The translations under genes and the position numbers were made by a program. Below the pieces are notes generated by a model, which did no database searches, was not told the origin of the DNA, and worked only from the letters and a program-made list of their open reading frames with translations. From the NCBI GenBank assembly GCA_030606335.1, contig JAUWGP010000006.1, positions 1 to 64,000 on the forward strand: DNA of 64,000 nucleotides. The letters are read 5' to 3'. This document shows positions 1 to 9,061 of the stretch, piece after piece (within the stretch, counting starts at the first letter, position 1; each line of letters begins with the position of its first letter). The stretch is from Caldifarciminota bacterium (lineage in GTDB: Bacteria > Hydrothermota > UBA3073).

Positions 1-646
1 ACAGTCTCTTAACCTGATTGAGATGCCTTTCCATCTGGTTATACGATTCTTCCATAAGCTTAAGCGCTTCCTTTGAGAGATATGCACCAAGATATGCCTG
101 TGTGACTTCAAGCATAACATCATCGACTGTTCTTCTATAATTCTCCTCCTCGATATTCAAATTTATATTTGCCATTCTATATGAATTCATTAATGTACCC
201 CAGGTAAAAAGCGGCTGCTGGATTGACCCTCTTAACAGATAATTCTCATTCTCACCCATTTCAAGTTCCATGCTATCAACACCAGTCATAACTGTTATTG
301 GATCAGTAAATCCAGAAGGTGTACCACTAAAGTCATAGACCATCAGGGGCGTAATCGTATATTCCGGAACCTCCATCAAGAACGCAGGAATCCTACCCAG
401 CCGTGTATAACCCCCCTCAAACGATATAGACGGTAGAAAACCTGACCTTGCAATTCCTATCTCTGCATGTCTTTCAATCAATTTTTCTTTCGCAGAAAGA
501 ATCGTCTTGTTATTTACTGTAGCTAATTCCTTACTACTCTTAAGGGTAAGATGAAGACTGTCTGCAGTTGAATAATCTTCAGCAAGCACCTGTATACCTG
601 CGATAACCAGTGTAATAATTACAAGATTATTTATCATTCCTCTCAT
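1..646 (-). CDS. TolC-family outer membrane efflux protein (3' end beyond window)
   Basis: Open frame running off the left edge. The N terminus reads MRGMINNLVIITLVIAGIQV, a signal peptide ending near LAEDYSTADS. It continues through segments typical of TolC-like channel proteins: SLHLTLKSSKELATVNN, an IGIARSGFLPSISFEGGYTR region, and an IQQPLFTWGTL..YRMANINL segment (the usual 'QPLF..G' turn before the long helices). An upstream ATG at 651 meets a stop two codons later. The ATG at 646 follows AGGAGAG and is the better start. In this family three copies form an outer-membrane/periplasmic tunnel for RND or ABC pumps. The TetR regulator directly upstream on the same strand fits an efflux operon. 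Partners would lie left of the window. About 215 residues are visible. Confidence 0.85.
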   Translation of the reverse strand, partial: MRGMINNLVIITLVIAGIQVLAEDYSTADSLHLTLKSSKELATVNNKTILSAKEKLIERHAEIGIARSGFLPSISFEGGYTRLGRIPAFLMEVPEYTITPLMVYDFSGTPSGFTDPITVMTGVDSMELEMGENENYLLRGSIQQPLFTWGTLMNSYRMANINLNIEEENYRRTVDDVMLEVTQAYLGAYLSKEALKLMEESYNQMERHLNQVKRL

Positions 647-693
647 TGCATCTCTCCTTGTTATAAAAACTTTAGTAAAATCTCTTAGAATTC

Positions 694-1320
694 CTATAAA
701 CTATTGTTTTTAACGCATTCCAGACCCTTTCTCAATATATCCATTATAAATCCAACACACTCTTTATTTGATAAAGTACCACTTTCGATACGATAAAAAA
801 CAAGAGAGGCTAACATACCTCTTAATACATTTGAAAGCAATTCCACATCGCAGTCCTTTATATCACCATCTTTTATTCCCTGACAGATTAATGCTTTTAT
901 TGCATTTAAAACAAAACCCCTGTATTTCTCTAAGAATTCCCTAAACTTTTTTTCTTTAGATGAGTAAAGATTATGTGCCTCCGAATATAGAATCGTAATA
1001 ATCTCTTTATTAAGCTCCACATAATTGAGAATTGCATTAAACATCTTCTCTATTTTATCAAAAAATGGTAAATCTTCCAGCTCAATCTCACCTATTAAAT
1101 TCTTGAAATCAGCTATAATACTCTTAAGAATTTCACGAATTATATCCTCTTTTTTCCTGAAATAAAAATAAAGTGCAGATTTAGAAAAACCAGCCTCATG
1201 TGCAATATCACTAACAGTTGTACGCACAAAGCCCTTGGATGAGAATATTCTCACTGCTGCTTTTATTATTGCTTTCTTCCTTTCTTCTCTTTCTTTTGAT
1301 TTTCTTAAATTCAAATCCAT
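694..1320 (-). CDS. TetR/AcrR family transcriptional repressor
   Basis: About 208 residues. The N-terminal helix-turn-helix (about residues 12-60) reads RKKAIIKAAVRIFSSKGFVRTTVSDIAHEAGFSKSALYFYFRKKED, a textbook TetR DNA-binding domain. The rest is the helical ligand-binding/dimerisation domain with no recognisable ligand signature. A longer frame begins at 1392, but its first codon overlaps the -35 box of a consensus promoter and its first 24 codons span the -10 box and two operators. The start is therefore placed at the ATG at 1320 (MDLNLRKSKEREER). There is no clear Shine-Dalgarno in front of it. The gene lies 47 bp upstream of the tolC-like gene on the same strand, so it probably represses its own efflux operon and is released by a toxic compound. 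Confidence 0.9.
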   Translation of the reverse strand: MDLNLRKSKEREERKKAIIKAAVRIFSSKGFVRTTVSDIAHEAGFSKSALYFYFRKKEDIIREILKSIIADFKNLIGEIELEDLPFFDKIEKMFNAILNYVELNKEIITILYSEAHNLYSSKEKKFREFLEKYRGFVLNAIKALICQGIKDGDIKDCDVELLSNVLRGMLASLVFYRIESGTLSNKECVGFIMDILRKGLECVKNNSL

Positions 1321-1330
1321 AATTATATTC

Positions 1331-1363
1331 GACCAATGAGTCAATATTTCGACCAATTGGTCA
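1331..1363 (-). promoter_or_regulatory. Tandem TetR operators
   Basis: Two related palindromic sites start 20 bp apart. GACCAATTGGTC (1351-1362) is a perfect 12-bp palindrome, and GACCAATGAGTC (1331-1342) is an imperfect copy; each is followed by AAT. They begin immediately downstream of the -10 box, where a bound TetR dimer would block initiation or escape. The 20-bp period (about two helical turns) would put two dimers on one face. Assignment to the adjacent TetR is inferred from position. Confidence 0.75.
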
Positions 1364-1392
1364 ATTATAACATAAAATAATCTACTTGTCAA
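1364..1392 (-). promoter_or_regulatory. Consensus promoter of the TetR-efflux operon
   Basis: On the minus strand TTGACA (1392-1387) and TATAAT (1369-1364) are separated by exactly 17 bp. The predicted transcription start is near 1357, inside the operator region, giving a leader of about 37 nt before the ATG at 1320. Confidence 0.85.
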
Positions 1393-1439
1393 GAAAAATA
1401 TATATAAATTTTAAAATCATAGTCTATTTATAAAAAGTC

Positions 1440-1468
1440 TTGACATTCTTTAAGTTTTATGATATAAT
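1440..1468 (+). promoter_or_regulatory. Consensus promoter of era
   Basis: TTGACA (1440-1445) and TATAAT (1463-1468) with a 17-bp spacer. The predicted start is near 1475, leaving a leader of about 37 nt before era. It is divergent from the TetR promoter. Confidence 0.85.
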
Positions 1469-1511
1469 TCATCATATATATATTGTGTTTCAGATATAAT
1501 CAATAAAACTA

Positions 1512-2378
1512 ATGAAGTCAGGATTTTGTACAATCCTTGGAAGAACGAATGTGGGTAAATCTACATTACTGAATAGGGTTTTGGGGAAAAAAATCTGTGC
1601 AGTATCTCGTAAACCACAGACCACCCGTCACAGAATACTTGGCATACTGACTGATGAAAACTCCCAGATATCCTTTTTGGATACTCCGGGAATAATGAAG
1701 CCCGCCTATGAACTCCAACGTATTATGGTCAAGACTGCTTTCCTGAGTATTGAAGGAGCCGATGTTGCGGTAGTAATCGTTGAACCAGATACCATAGAAA
1801 ATGAAATAATCAAAAAGGTAGATAACATACCAATAATTGTAGCAATTAACAAGATCGACCTTATAGAGAATAGAGATTCCCTTCAGGTTCTAATTCATGA
1901 ATATTATGAAAAAGAAACTGTAAAGGCAATCTGCCCTATCTCTGCTCTAACAGGCGAGGGTGTAAATGAGCTTATAGAAAAAATACTTAGTTTTTTACCC
2001 GAAGGTGAACCTTTCTATCCTGAAGATATTCTCTCTGATAGAGATGAGAGATTTTTTTGTAGCGAAATTATAAGAGAAAAAATTTTCGAGACCTATGGAA
2101 AAGAAATACCTTACTCAGCTGCTGTAGTTATTGATGAGTTTATAGAGAGAGAAAAAGGTAAGACATATATAAAGGCTATTCTATATCTGGATAAAGAATC
2201 TGCCAAGGGTATTATCATTGGTAATAAGGGGAAAAAGCTAAAAGATTTAGGTTCTCAAGCAAGGAAGGAGATAGAATTTTTCATACAGAAACCAGTATAT
2301 CTGGATTTATGGGTTAGGGTTCGTAAGGGTTGGAGGAAAAAAAGAAGTGACATAAGGCAGTTTGGGTATTCCAGTTAA
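1512..2378 (+). CDS. era: GTPase Era
   Basis: 288 residues, near the usual ~300. Era is a GTPase that binds the 3' end of 16S rRNA and helps mature the 30S subunit. The G1 loop is GRTNVGKS (residues 10-17; most Eras have GRPNVGKS, so Thr replaces Pro). G3 is DTPG (57-60), G4 is NKID (113-116) and G5 is SALTGEG. The C-terminal KH domain (about 190-288) carries the GNKG loop and the ending WVRVRKGWRKKRSD typical of Era. It is transcribed from its own consensus promoter and followed by a repeat-filled gap before gatB. Confidence 0.95.
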   Translation: MKSGFCTILGRTNVGKSTLLNRVLGKKICAVSRKPQTTRHRILGILTDENSQISFLDTPGIMKPAYELQRIMVKTAFLSIEGADVAVVIVEPDTIENEIIKKVDNIPIIVAINKIDLIENRDSLQVLIHEYYEKETVKAICPISALTGEGVNELIEKILSFLPEGEPFYPEDILSDRDERFFCSEIIREKIFETYGKEIPYSAAVVIDEFIEREKGKTYIKAILYLDKESAKGIIIGNKGKKLKDLGSQARKEIEFFIQKPVYLDLWVRVRKGWRKKRSDIRQFGYSS

Positions 2379-2386
2379 ATAATTTT

Positions 2387-2642
2387 GGACGCAGATTTAC
2401 GCAGATTTACAGGATTTTTTATTTTTTTATATGAAATCATTTTAGTTATTTTAAAATAACTCATGTCTTATATACCTTTTTTAATGATAGCTATATTTTA
2501 TTACTTAGAGCTCTTATTTTAAAGAATTTGTTTTGACTCATTTTTTACTGTTTAAATCTTTGTCTATCTGCGTTAATCTGCGTCCAATGATTGTTATATT
2601 TTATTTATTTTTTGATGCGCAATTCTGCGTTAATCTGCGTCC
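2387..2642. repeat. Inverted GACGCAGATTTACGCAGAT repeat element in era-gatB gap
   Basis: A left arm GGACGCAGATTTACGCAGAT (2387-2406) is answered by two right arms of the form TCTGCGTTAATCTGCGTCC (2567-2585 and 2624-2642). The arms are complementary and internally direct-repeated (CGCAGATTWA units). The 160 bp between them are very AT-rich with no gene. A shorter relative lies at 58743-58823. It looks like a non-coding dispersed repeat. Confidence 0.7.
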
Positions 2643-2654
2643 TAAAAAAGCATT

Positions 2655-4061
2655 ATGCAAGAATACGAGGCTATCATAGGCATAGAAATCCATGTTCAGC
2701 TTAAAACAAATACCAAGCTCTTTTGTTCCTGTCCAGCAGTATATACAGATGAAGTAAATACCAATGTCTGTCCCATCTGTCAGGGTTTTCCAGGAACTCT
2801 TCCGGTACTTAATGAACAGGCAGTAAAACTTACTGTTCGTGCAGCATTAGCTCTTGAATGTAAAGTGAATAGTACAGCAACATTTTCTCGAAAGAATTAT
2901 TTCTATCCAGATTTACCAAAGGGTTATCAAATTACAACATGCGAACATCCAATAGGAGAAAACGGTATAATCAATATAGATAACAGGTCGATCAGGATAA
3001 GACAGATCCATCTTGAGGAGGATTCGGGAAAGCTTATTCATATGAAAGATGAGTCCCTTGTAGACCTTAATAGGGCAGGATTCCCCCTTATAGAGATAGT
3101 TACAGAACCAGATATACGTGAACCGAAAGAAGCCTATATCTATGCGATAAAATTGAGGGAGATTCTAAGATACATCGGTGTTTCCAATGCTGATATGGAA
3201 AAGGGTGAACTAAGATGTGAACCTAATGTATCCGTTCATATAAAGGGAGAACCTTTTGGGACGAGAAGGGAGATAAAGAATCTCAACTCGATAAAACAGG
3301 TTGAAGAAGGGATTAGGTATGAAATAGAGCATCAGATATATATGCTAAAGAAGGGGAAAACTATAAGACGCGCAACCCTTCTCTGGGATGAGAAAAGTAA
3401 AACTACTAAGGAAATGCGAATAAAGGAAACAGAAGAGGATTACAGGTATTTCGATGAACCTGACCTCCCTGTGCTCTGTATACCACACTCCCTTATAAAG
3501 GAGCAGGAGAAACAAATTGGAGAACTCCCTGATGACAGAAGAGATAGGATGTCAAAAAAGTATGGACTGGATAAGAAGAATATCGACATTCTCGTTTCAA
3601 GAAAAGCACTTGCTGACTATTTTGAAGGTGTCATGAAAAATAGCAATAATGTAAAACTTACTTCAGGTTTTATACTTGTTGAATTAGTTGGTTTTCTTAA
3701 TGAACAGGGTATTAAATTCGAAAATAATCCCATATCCCAGAACAAGCTATCAGAAATTATTTGTCTCATGAAAGATGGAATTATTACAAGAACAGTAGCA
3801 AGAAATTTACTTCCCAGGATTAGTGAAGGAGGTTCCCCAAAACAACTCGTAAAGCAACTCGGACTCGAGAAAATAGAAGGTGAAAAAGAGCTTGAAAGCA
3901 TTGTAAAGGATATCTTGAACAAACATCCTGATGAGGTTATTAGATATAAGGAAGGAAAAAGCGGGCTCTTTGGATTCTTTGTAGGAGAAGTAATGAAGAC
4001 TACAAGAGGTAAAGCAAATCCAAAGGTAGTAGGTAAATTATTAAAAAAAATCATAGGTTAG
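2655..4061 (+). CDS. gatB: Aspartyl/glutamyl-tRNA amidotransferase subunit B
   Basis: 468 residues, normal for GatB. It works in the GatCAB complex, which converts Glu-tRNA(Gln) and/or Asp-tRNA(Asn) to the amidated forms; GatB phosphorylates the misacylated tRNA and docks it. The N terminus has the family signature IGIEIHVQL, the Cys pairs C24/C26 and C39/C42 of the zinc site, and FYPDLPKGYQ. The middle has the HLEEDSGKL and DLNRAG..PLIEIVTEPD blocks. The C-terminal YqeY-like tail (about 320-468) binds tRNA and ends FFVGEVMKTTRGKANPKVV. Its presence implies an indirect tRNA amidation pathway. gatA and gatC are not in the window. The start is close behind the repeat, and no clear ribosome binding site is seen. 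Confidence 0.96.
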   Translation: MQEYEAIIGIEIHVQLKTNTKLFCSCPAVYTDEVNTNVCPICQGFPGTLPVLNEQAVKLTVRAALALECKVNSTATFSRKNYFYPDLPKGYQITTCEHPIGENGIINIDNRSIRIRQIHLEEDSGKLIHMKDESLVDLNRAGFPLIEIVTEPDIREPKEAYIYAIKLREILRYIGVSNADMEKGELRCEPNVSVHIKGEPFGTRREIKNLNSIKQVEEGIRYEIEHQIYMLKKGKTIRRATLLWDEKSKTTKEMRIKETEEDYRYFDEPDLPVLCIPHSLIKEQEKQIGELPDDRRDRMSKKYGLDKKNIDILVSRKALADYFEGVMKNSNNVKLTSGFILVELVGFLNEQGIKFENNPISQNKLSEIICLMKDGIITRTVARNLLPRISEGGSPKQLVKQLGLEKIEGEKELESIVKDILNKHPDEVIRYKEGKSGLFGFFVGEVMKTTRGKANPKVVGKLLKKIIG

Positions 4062-4084
4062 GTGTTCTGGATAATAATTTTTTC

Positions 4085-4113
4085 TTGCATTTCTTAAATT
4101 TTTATGTTATAAT
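4085..4113 (+). promoter_or_regulatory. Promoter of the TPR lipoprotein gene
   Basis: TTGCAT (4085-4090), 17-bp spacer, TATAAT (4108-4113). The predicted start is near 4120, with an ~80-nt leader ending in AGGAGGG before the ATG at 4201. Confidence 0.65.
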
Positions 4114-4200
4114 AATCACAGTTGTTTGATGAATGGATTTAACCTTGAACACTGGCATCTTTTTGGTTTTTTTATATGTCTGATTCTATAAGGAGGGTAT

Positions 4201-5199
4201 ATGCGTAGGATGACCATTGTTGTAACAGTTATGCTGATACTTGCTGGATGCGCTTCACAGGAAATGACATCTGGTAAGATTTACATGCAGCAAGAGAACT
4301 GGGACAGGGCAATAGAGTTCTTTTCTAAAGAGGTGGAAACGAATCCTGCTAATGCTGAGGCGCATATGTGGCTTGGTAAAGCACATGTACAGAAAAGAGA
4401 ATATGAAGTAGCAGCAGATAATTTTAATAAGGCTATAAAGATAAACCCTGATATCGTGAAGGAGGAGGAGAGACTATTTATCTGGGGAGTTTACAATGCT
4501 GCCGGGGAAAAGGCTACGAATAGAAATGATTTCATCAAAGCAATCTCCTACTTTACATACTCTATTGAAATCGAACCAGACTCTGCGATCACATACACTT
4601 TTTTGGCATATGCATATTCTGGAATGCAGGATACTTCAAACACAATCAAAAATTACAAAATTGCTATCGAAAAGGACCCATCAAATGCTGATAAAAGGTC
4701 TAAACTTGCTATTTACTATATGAGCTTAAAGAATTATGAGGAAGCTGTAAAAGAGTTTACAGAAGCTACAAGCATTGACCCCTTAAATATAGATGCCTTA
4801 TATCATACAGGTGTATGTTACACATACTTAGAAGATCTTGATAATGCTGAAAATACATTTAGAAAGGTAATTGAGATAGATTCAACTAACGAAGACGCTT
4901 ATTTTAACCTTGCTATGACGCTTATTCAGAAGAAGGATATTGAGAATGCAAAAACAATCCTTATTAAGGCATTAGAAATAAACCCAGAAGATGTTGAGGC
5001 ACTTTCATTTCTTGGCTCTATATACCTACAGGAAAAAAATTACAATGAAGCAGAAAATATTTACACTAAGGCAATCGAGTTAAACCCTGAGGATCCAATT
5101 CTATATTATAACCGTGCTTCTATATACTTTGGATTGGGCGAATATGAAAAACAAAAGGCAGACGAAACAAAGGCAAGGGAGCTTGAAGAGAATAATTAA
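4201..5199 (+). CDS. TPR-repeat lipoprotein
   Basis: 332 residues. The N terminus MRRMTIVVTVMLILAGCASQ is a lipoprotein signal with lipobox LAGC (Cys17), so the mature protein is membrane-anchored. From about residue 25 to the end there are roughly eight tetratricopeptide repeats (units such as EAHMWLGKAHVQKREYEVAADNFNKAIKINP, A-x-F-x-K-A-I-x-x-xP). TPRs are protein-docking scaffolds and give no catalytic role. It starts after a strong AGGAGG and lies 31 bp before the rhomboid gene, probably in one operon. NlpI- or BamD-like assembly roles are possible but not shown. Confidence 0.85.
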   Translation: MRRMTIVVTVMLILAGCASQEMTSGKIYMQQENWDRAIEFFSKEVETNPANAEAHMWLGKAHVQKREYEVAADNFNKAIKINPDIVKEEERLFIWGVYNAAGEKATNRNDFIKAISYFTYSIEIEPDSAITYTFLAYAYSGMQDTSNTIKNYKIAIEKDPSNADKRSKLAIYYMSLKNYEEAVKEFTEATSIDPLNIDALYHTGVCYTYLEDLDNAENTFRKVIEIDSTNEDAYFNLAMTLIQKKDIENAKTILIKALEINPEDVEALSFLGSIYLQEKNYNEAENIYTKAIELNPEDPILYYNRASIYFGLGEYEKQKADETKARELEENN

Positions 5200-5230
5200 T
5201 TTCTCTGAAGGTGGTGCGAGAGACAAATAG

Positions 5231-5911
5231 ATGATACCCTTAAGAGATAACATACCTTCGAAGAGATTTCCCTTTGTTACATATCTCTTGATAGTTATAA
5301 ATGTTGTCTTATACATTTATGAGCTTTCTTTAGGAAAATCCTTAAATATATTTATCGCCAAATATGGATGTATCCCTTTTGAGATAACTCGAGCAAGGGA
5401 TATTGCTCCTTATATAGATATACCTGTATATATCACACTCCTGAGCTCCATGTTCTTACATGGTTCCCTTTTGCATCTTATCAGTAATATGCTCTTTCTC
5501 TATATATTTGGCGACAATGTTGAGGACTGGTGGGGACACTGGAGATACCTCTTTATGTACATCTCGTTCGGATTAATTGCAGCAGTTTTGCAAATACTGG
5601 TCTCACCTAACTCAAACATACCCTTTATAGGTGCATCAGGTGCAGTAGCAGGCATAATGGGTAGTTATTTCTTCCTATATCCGCGAGCAAAGGTCAATGT
5701 ACTCATCATATTCTTCCTCTTTTTCAGGATTGTGTGGATACCTGCATTCTTATTTCTCGGTTTCTGGATACTACTACAAATTATCTTCGGGATTTTCACT
5801 CTACCTTCAGGTTCGAATATTGCTTTTTTCGCACATATAGGGGGTTTCTTTGCTGGTCTTCTACTGACACGATGGAATGTACGGAGGAAATCAAGAGGTT
5901 GGACATTGTAA
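5231..5911 (+). CDS. Rhomboid-family intramembrane serine protease
   Basis: 226 residues, six or so membrane segments. Rhomboids cut transmembrane helices within the bilayer. The catalytic serine lies in GASGAVAG (Ser136) and the partner histidine in AHIGGFFAG (His202). The HGSLLHLISNMLFLYIFGDNVED segment (about 78-99) and the following WG..R..MYI helix match the conserved rhomboid core. The N terminus MIPLRDNIPSKRFPFVTYLLIVINVVLY is the usual cytoplasmic start and first helix of bacterial rhomboids. Both catalytic residues are intact, so it should be active. The substrate is unknown. Probably cotranscribed with the TPR lipoprotein. Confidence 0.93.
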   Translation: MIPLRDNIPSKRFPFVTYLLIVINVVLYIYELSLGKSLNIFIAKYGCIPFEITRARDIAPYIDIPVYITLLSSMFLHGSLLHLISNMLFLYIFGDNVEDWWGHWRYLFMYISFGLIAAVLQILVSPNSNIPFIGASGAVAGIMGSYFFLYPRAKVNVLIIFFLFFRIVWIPAFLFLGFWILLQIIFGIFTLPSGSNIAFFAHIGGFFAGLLLTRWNVRRKSRGWTL

Positions 5912-6044
5912 TATCAAAAATTAATGTATGTTTAGGCAAGAGTAGACACGAGTTATTAAATATTAAAGAATTAGATTTCAATATATACATATGGATCCCA
6001 TGAGAGTTTGTGGTCTTTAGATAATTTTACATTTTAATATTTGA

Positions 6045-7352
<1,308 letters not shown>

Positions 7353-7358
7353 GAGGGA

Positions 7359-7398
7359 CAGAGTATCAGAGTATCAGAGTATCAGAATATCAGGATAT
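7359..7398 (+). repeat. Five tandem 8-bp units (CAGAGTAT) after eno
   Basis: CAGAGTAT is repeated five times in tandem from 7359 to 7398; the last two units are degenerate (CAGAATAT, CAGGATAT). It begins just after the enolase stop codon. Confidence 0.8.
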
Positions 7399-7509
7399 CG
7401 GATTGCCGGGTGTAAGGATAACCCTTGGAGTTGTCCGAGTTATCGATGAGAAGTAGAAAAACTGATAACCGATTATTGATTACTGACAATCTAACGGGAG
7501 TTTTTAACA

Positions 7510-8394
7510 ATGAAGAATGTAGTAAATAAAATTGCTGCATACTGCCTACTGTTTACTGCCTGCTGTTTGCTATCCTCCTCCCACGCAGGTGAGTATACAT
7601 TCGACTTCCTTCAGCTTGATGTTGGTGCGAGGGAATGTGCTCTTGGCGGTGCATCTACTTCAGTACCGTCATCAGGATTTTCATCTTTTTGGAACCCTGC
7701 TGCTATGGCAGATAGCAAATTGATGCTATCCTTTATGCACGCTTCCCCATTTGGGCTTGAAAATCTTGATTTTCTATCAGTCGTGATTCCAACAGGCAAC
7801 CAATTTGGTACTGGTTTATCATTCCTGAGGATTGGTATATCAGATATATCACGTTTTGGTGAAGATGTCGGGACAGGAAATATCGGGAAGTTTGGAATTG
7901 ACCAGTATATTTTTTTTGCAAGTTTTGCTGTAAATAAGAAAGATATTCTAATTGGAATAAATCTAAAATATCTTCAAAGTAATTTGGATATACTTAAAGG
8001 TAATGGAATAGGCATTGATCTGGGTGCTATTTATAGAAAGGGTAAATTTTCATTGGGTGTAAATCTTAAAAACCCATTTACCTCCGTTATAGTTTACACC
8101 TCAGGAACTAAGGATATTCTTAAAAGAGATATAAGATGTGGTTTTTCTTATCGTTTTGATTTGGAATTCTTAAATCTTTTATTTACCTATGATATTCATT
8201 CAATGTATAAAACCACACATCACATCGGAACAGAATTGTGTATTAGAGATTGTGTATTTATAAGATTGGGTAATAATGACACAAATATTGTAGGAGGAGG
8301 TGGTGTAACGGTAGGAAGGTTCTTTATTGATTATGCATTTTCATCACATGTCCTGGGACCCACACATAGAGTAAGTGGAGGAGTCTCTATATGA
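7510..8394 (+). CDS. PorV/PorQ-like outer-membrane beta-barrel protein
   Basis: 294 residues. After a Cys-rich hydrophobic signal peptide (about residues 1-27) the mature start EYTFDFLQLDVGARECALGGASTSVP..GFSSFWNPAAMA is the hallmark of the PorV/PorQ (UPF0164-like) family: 'ARA.ALGGA....SD....FWNPA'. The remainder alternates short amphipathic strands and ends in a Ser-Ile strand (VLGPTHRVSGGVSI), as expected for an outer-membrane barrel. In Bacteroidetes PorV is a type IX secretion component; here that role is not established. A larger relative lies at 20026. The hydrophobic core of the signal is encoded by DNA nearly identical to an intergenic repeat at 24129-24150. The stop codon is 7 bp from the tRNA on the other strand. 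Confidence 0.8.
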   Translation: MKNVVNKIAAYCLLFTACCLLSSSHAGEYTFDFLQLDVGARECALGGASTSVPSSGFSSFWNPAAMADSKLMLSFMHASPFGLENLDFLSVVIPTGNQFGTGLSFLRIGISDISRFGEDVGTGNIGKFGIDQYIFFASFAVNKKDILIGINLKYLQSNLDILKGNGIGIDLGAIYRKGKFSLGVNLKNPFTSVIVYTSGTKDILKRDIRCGFSYRFDLEFLNLLFTYDIHSMYKTTHHIGTELCIRDCVFIRLGNNDTNIVGGGGVTVGRFFIDYAFSSHVLGPTHRVSGGVSI

Positions 8395-8400
8395 AAAAAA

Positions 8401-8472
8401 TTGTGGGGGCGGGATTCGAACCCGCGACCTTCAGGTTATGGGCCTGACGAGCTACCACTGCTCTACCCCACG
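8401..8472 (-). tRNA. Initiator tRNA-Met (anticodon CAT)
   Basis: 72 nt, CCA not encoded. The acceptor stem pairs positions 2-7 (GTGGGG) with 66-71, while position 1 is C opposite A72, the C1xA72 mismatch that marks bacterial initiator tRNA. The D stem is GAGC/GCTC (A11:U24), also an initiator feature. The anticodon arm is TCAGG-CCCATAA-CCTGA with anticodon CAT, and the T arm is GCGGG-TTCGAAT-CCCGC. Two oddities: position 33 is C rather than the near-universal U, and only two of the three usual consecutive G:C pairs are present at the base of the anticodon stem (A29:U41). A T-run follows the 3' end. Confidence 0.92.
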
Positions 8473-8481
8473 TTAAAGTGT

Positions 8482-8510
8482 ATTATACTATAAAAATTAT
8501 AATTTGTCAA
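8482..8510 (-). promoter_or_regulatory. Consensus promoter of the initiator tRNA
   Basis: On the minus strand TTGACA (8510-8505), 17 bp, TATAAT (8487-8482). The predicted start is near 8475, three bases before tRNA position 1. Confidence 0.88.
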
Positions 8511-8532
8511 GTAAAAAATAAGGAGTAAAGTA

Positions 8533-8669
8533 GAATTTAGGAGAAAAGGAGAAAAAAGGAGATGGGGAAAGAAAGAAGGGGAGAGAATAAATAAATGAGT
8601 CTTACTTCTCCCTTTCATAACCTCTCCCTTTCTCCTGAAGAACATTAGGGGAAAAGGAGAAAAAAGGAG
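8533..8669 (+). repeat. Left direct repeat of the GxxExxY cassette
   Basis: Purine-rich repeat. Bases 8565-8669 match 9078-9182 over 105 positions with two mismatches, and similarity extends left to GAATTTAGGAGA at about 8533. It ends in AAAAAAGGAG, which is the ribosome binding site of the following gene. Internal AGAAGGGGAGAG and CTTCTCCCTTTC tracts could form a hairpin. Confidence 0.9.
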
Positions 8670-9053
8670 ATGGAGAAAAGGCAATTAATTTTAGAAAAGT
8701 TGACCGATCGGATTATTAAAGCCTGCATAAATGTTCACATACAGCTTGGGCCTGGCTTTCTGGAAAGTATCTATCATAAGGCTTTGGAAGTCGAGTTGAA
8801 TAAACAAGGTCTTGAATTTCAGACAGAGAAAGAATATAAAATTTCCTATGATGGTATAGAGGTTGGAACTCGTCGATTAGATCTGTTAGTCGAGGATGCT
8901 GTAATTGTAGAATTAAAGACAGTGGAAGAGATGCATAAAAAGTATTACGCACAGCTACGGTCCTACTTAAAGGCAACAAATAAAGAAGTAGGATTGTTGG
9001 TTAATTTTGCTGATTTTAAAGTAGACATAAGAAGAGTAGAATTAAAGAGATAA
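8670..9053 (+). CDS. GxxExxY protein (PDDEXK_3 nuclease-fold family)
   Basis: 127 residues. It contains the family-defining GPGFLESIYHKALEVEL (GxxExxY, about residues 28-44), then a restriction-nuclease-like core: IEVGTRRLDLLVEDAVIVELKTVE, with D in RLDLLV and E-x-K in VELKT, followed by HKKYYAQLRSYLKATNKEVGLLVNFADFKVDIRRV. This is the whole known domain. Members occur in environmental genomes, and the biological function is not settled; the fold suggests nuclease activity. The coding sequence sits exactly between two long direct repeats that supply its own and the next gene's ribosome binding site, as expected for an inserted cassette. Confidence 0.88.
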   Translation: MEKRQLILEKLTDRIIKACINVHIQLGPGFLESIYHKALEVELNKQGLEFQTEKEYKISYDGIEVGTRRLDLLVEDAVIVELKTVEEMHKKYYAQLRSYLKATNKEVGLLVNFADFKVDIRRVELKR

Positions 9054-9061
9054 GGAAAAAG

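Noticed and set aside
1321-1392. N-terminal extension of TetR to 1392
   Set aside because: It would cover the -35 box, the -10 box and both operators.
8670-9053. GxxExxY gene as an IVS 23S-like four-helix protein
   Set aside because: The GxxExxY and RLDLLV..VELKT motifs point to the PDDEXK_3 family, and no rRNA is nearby.
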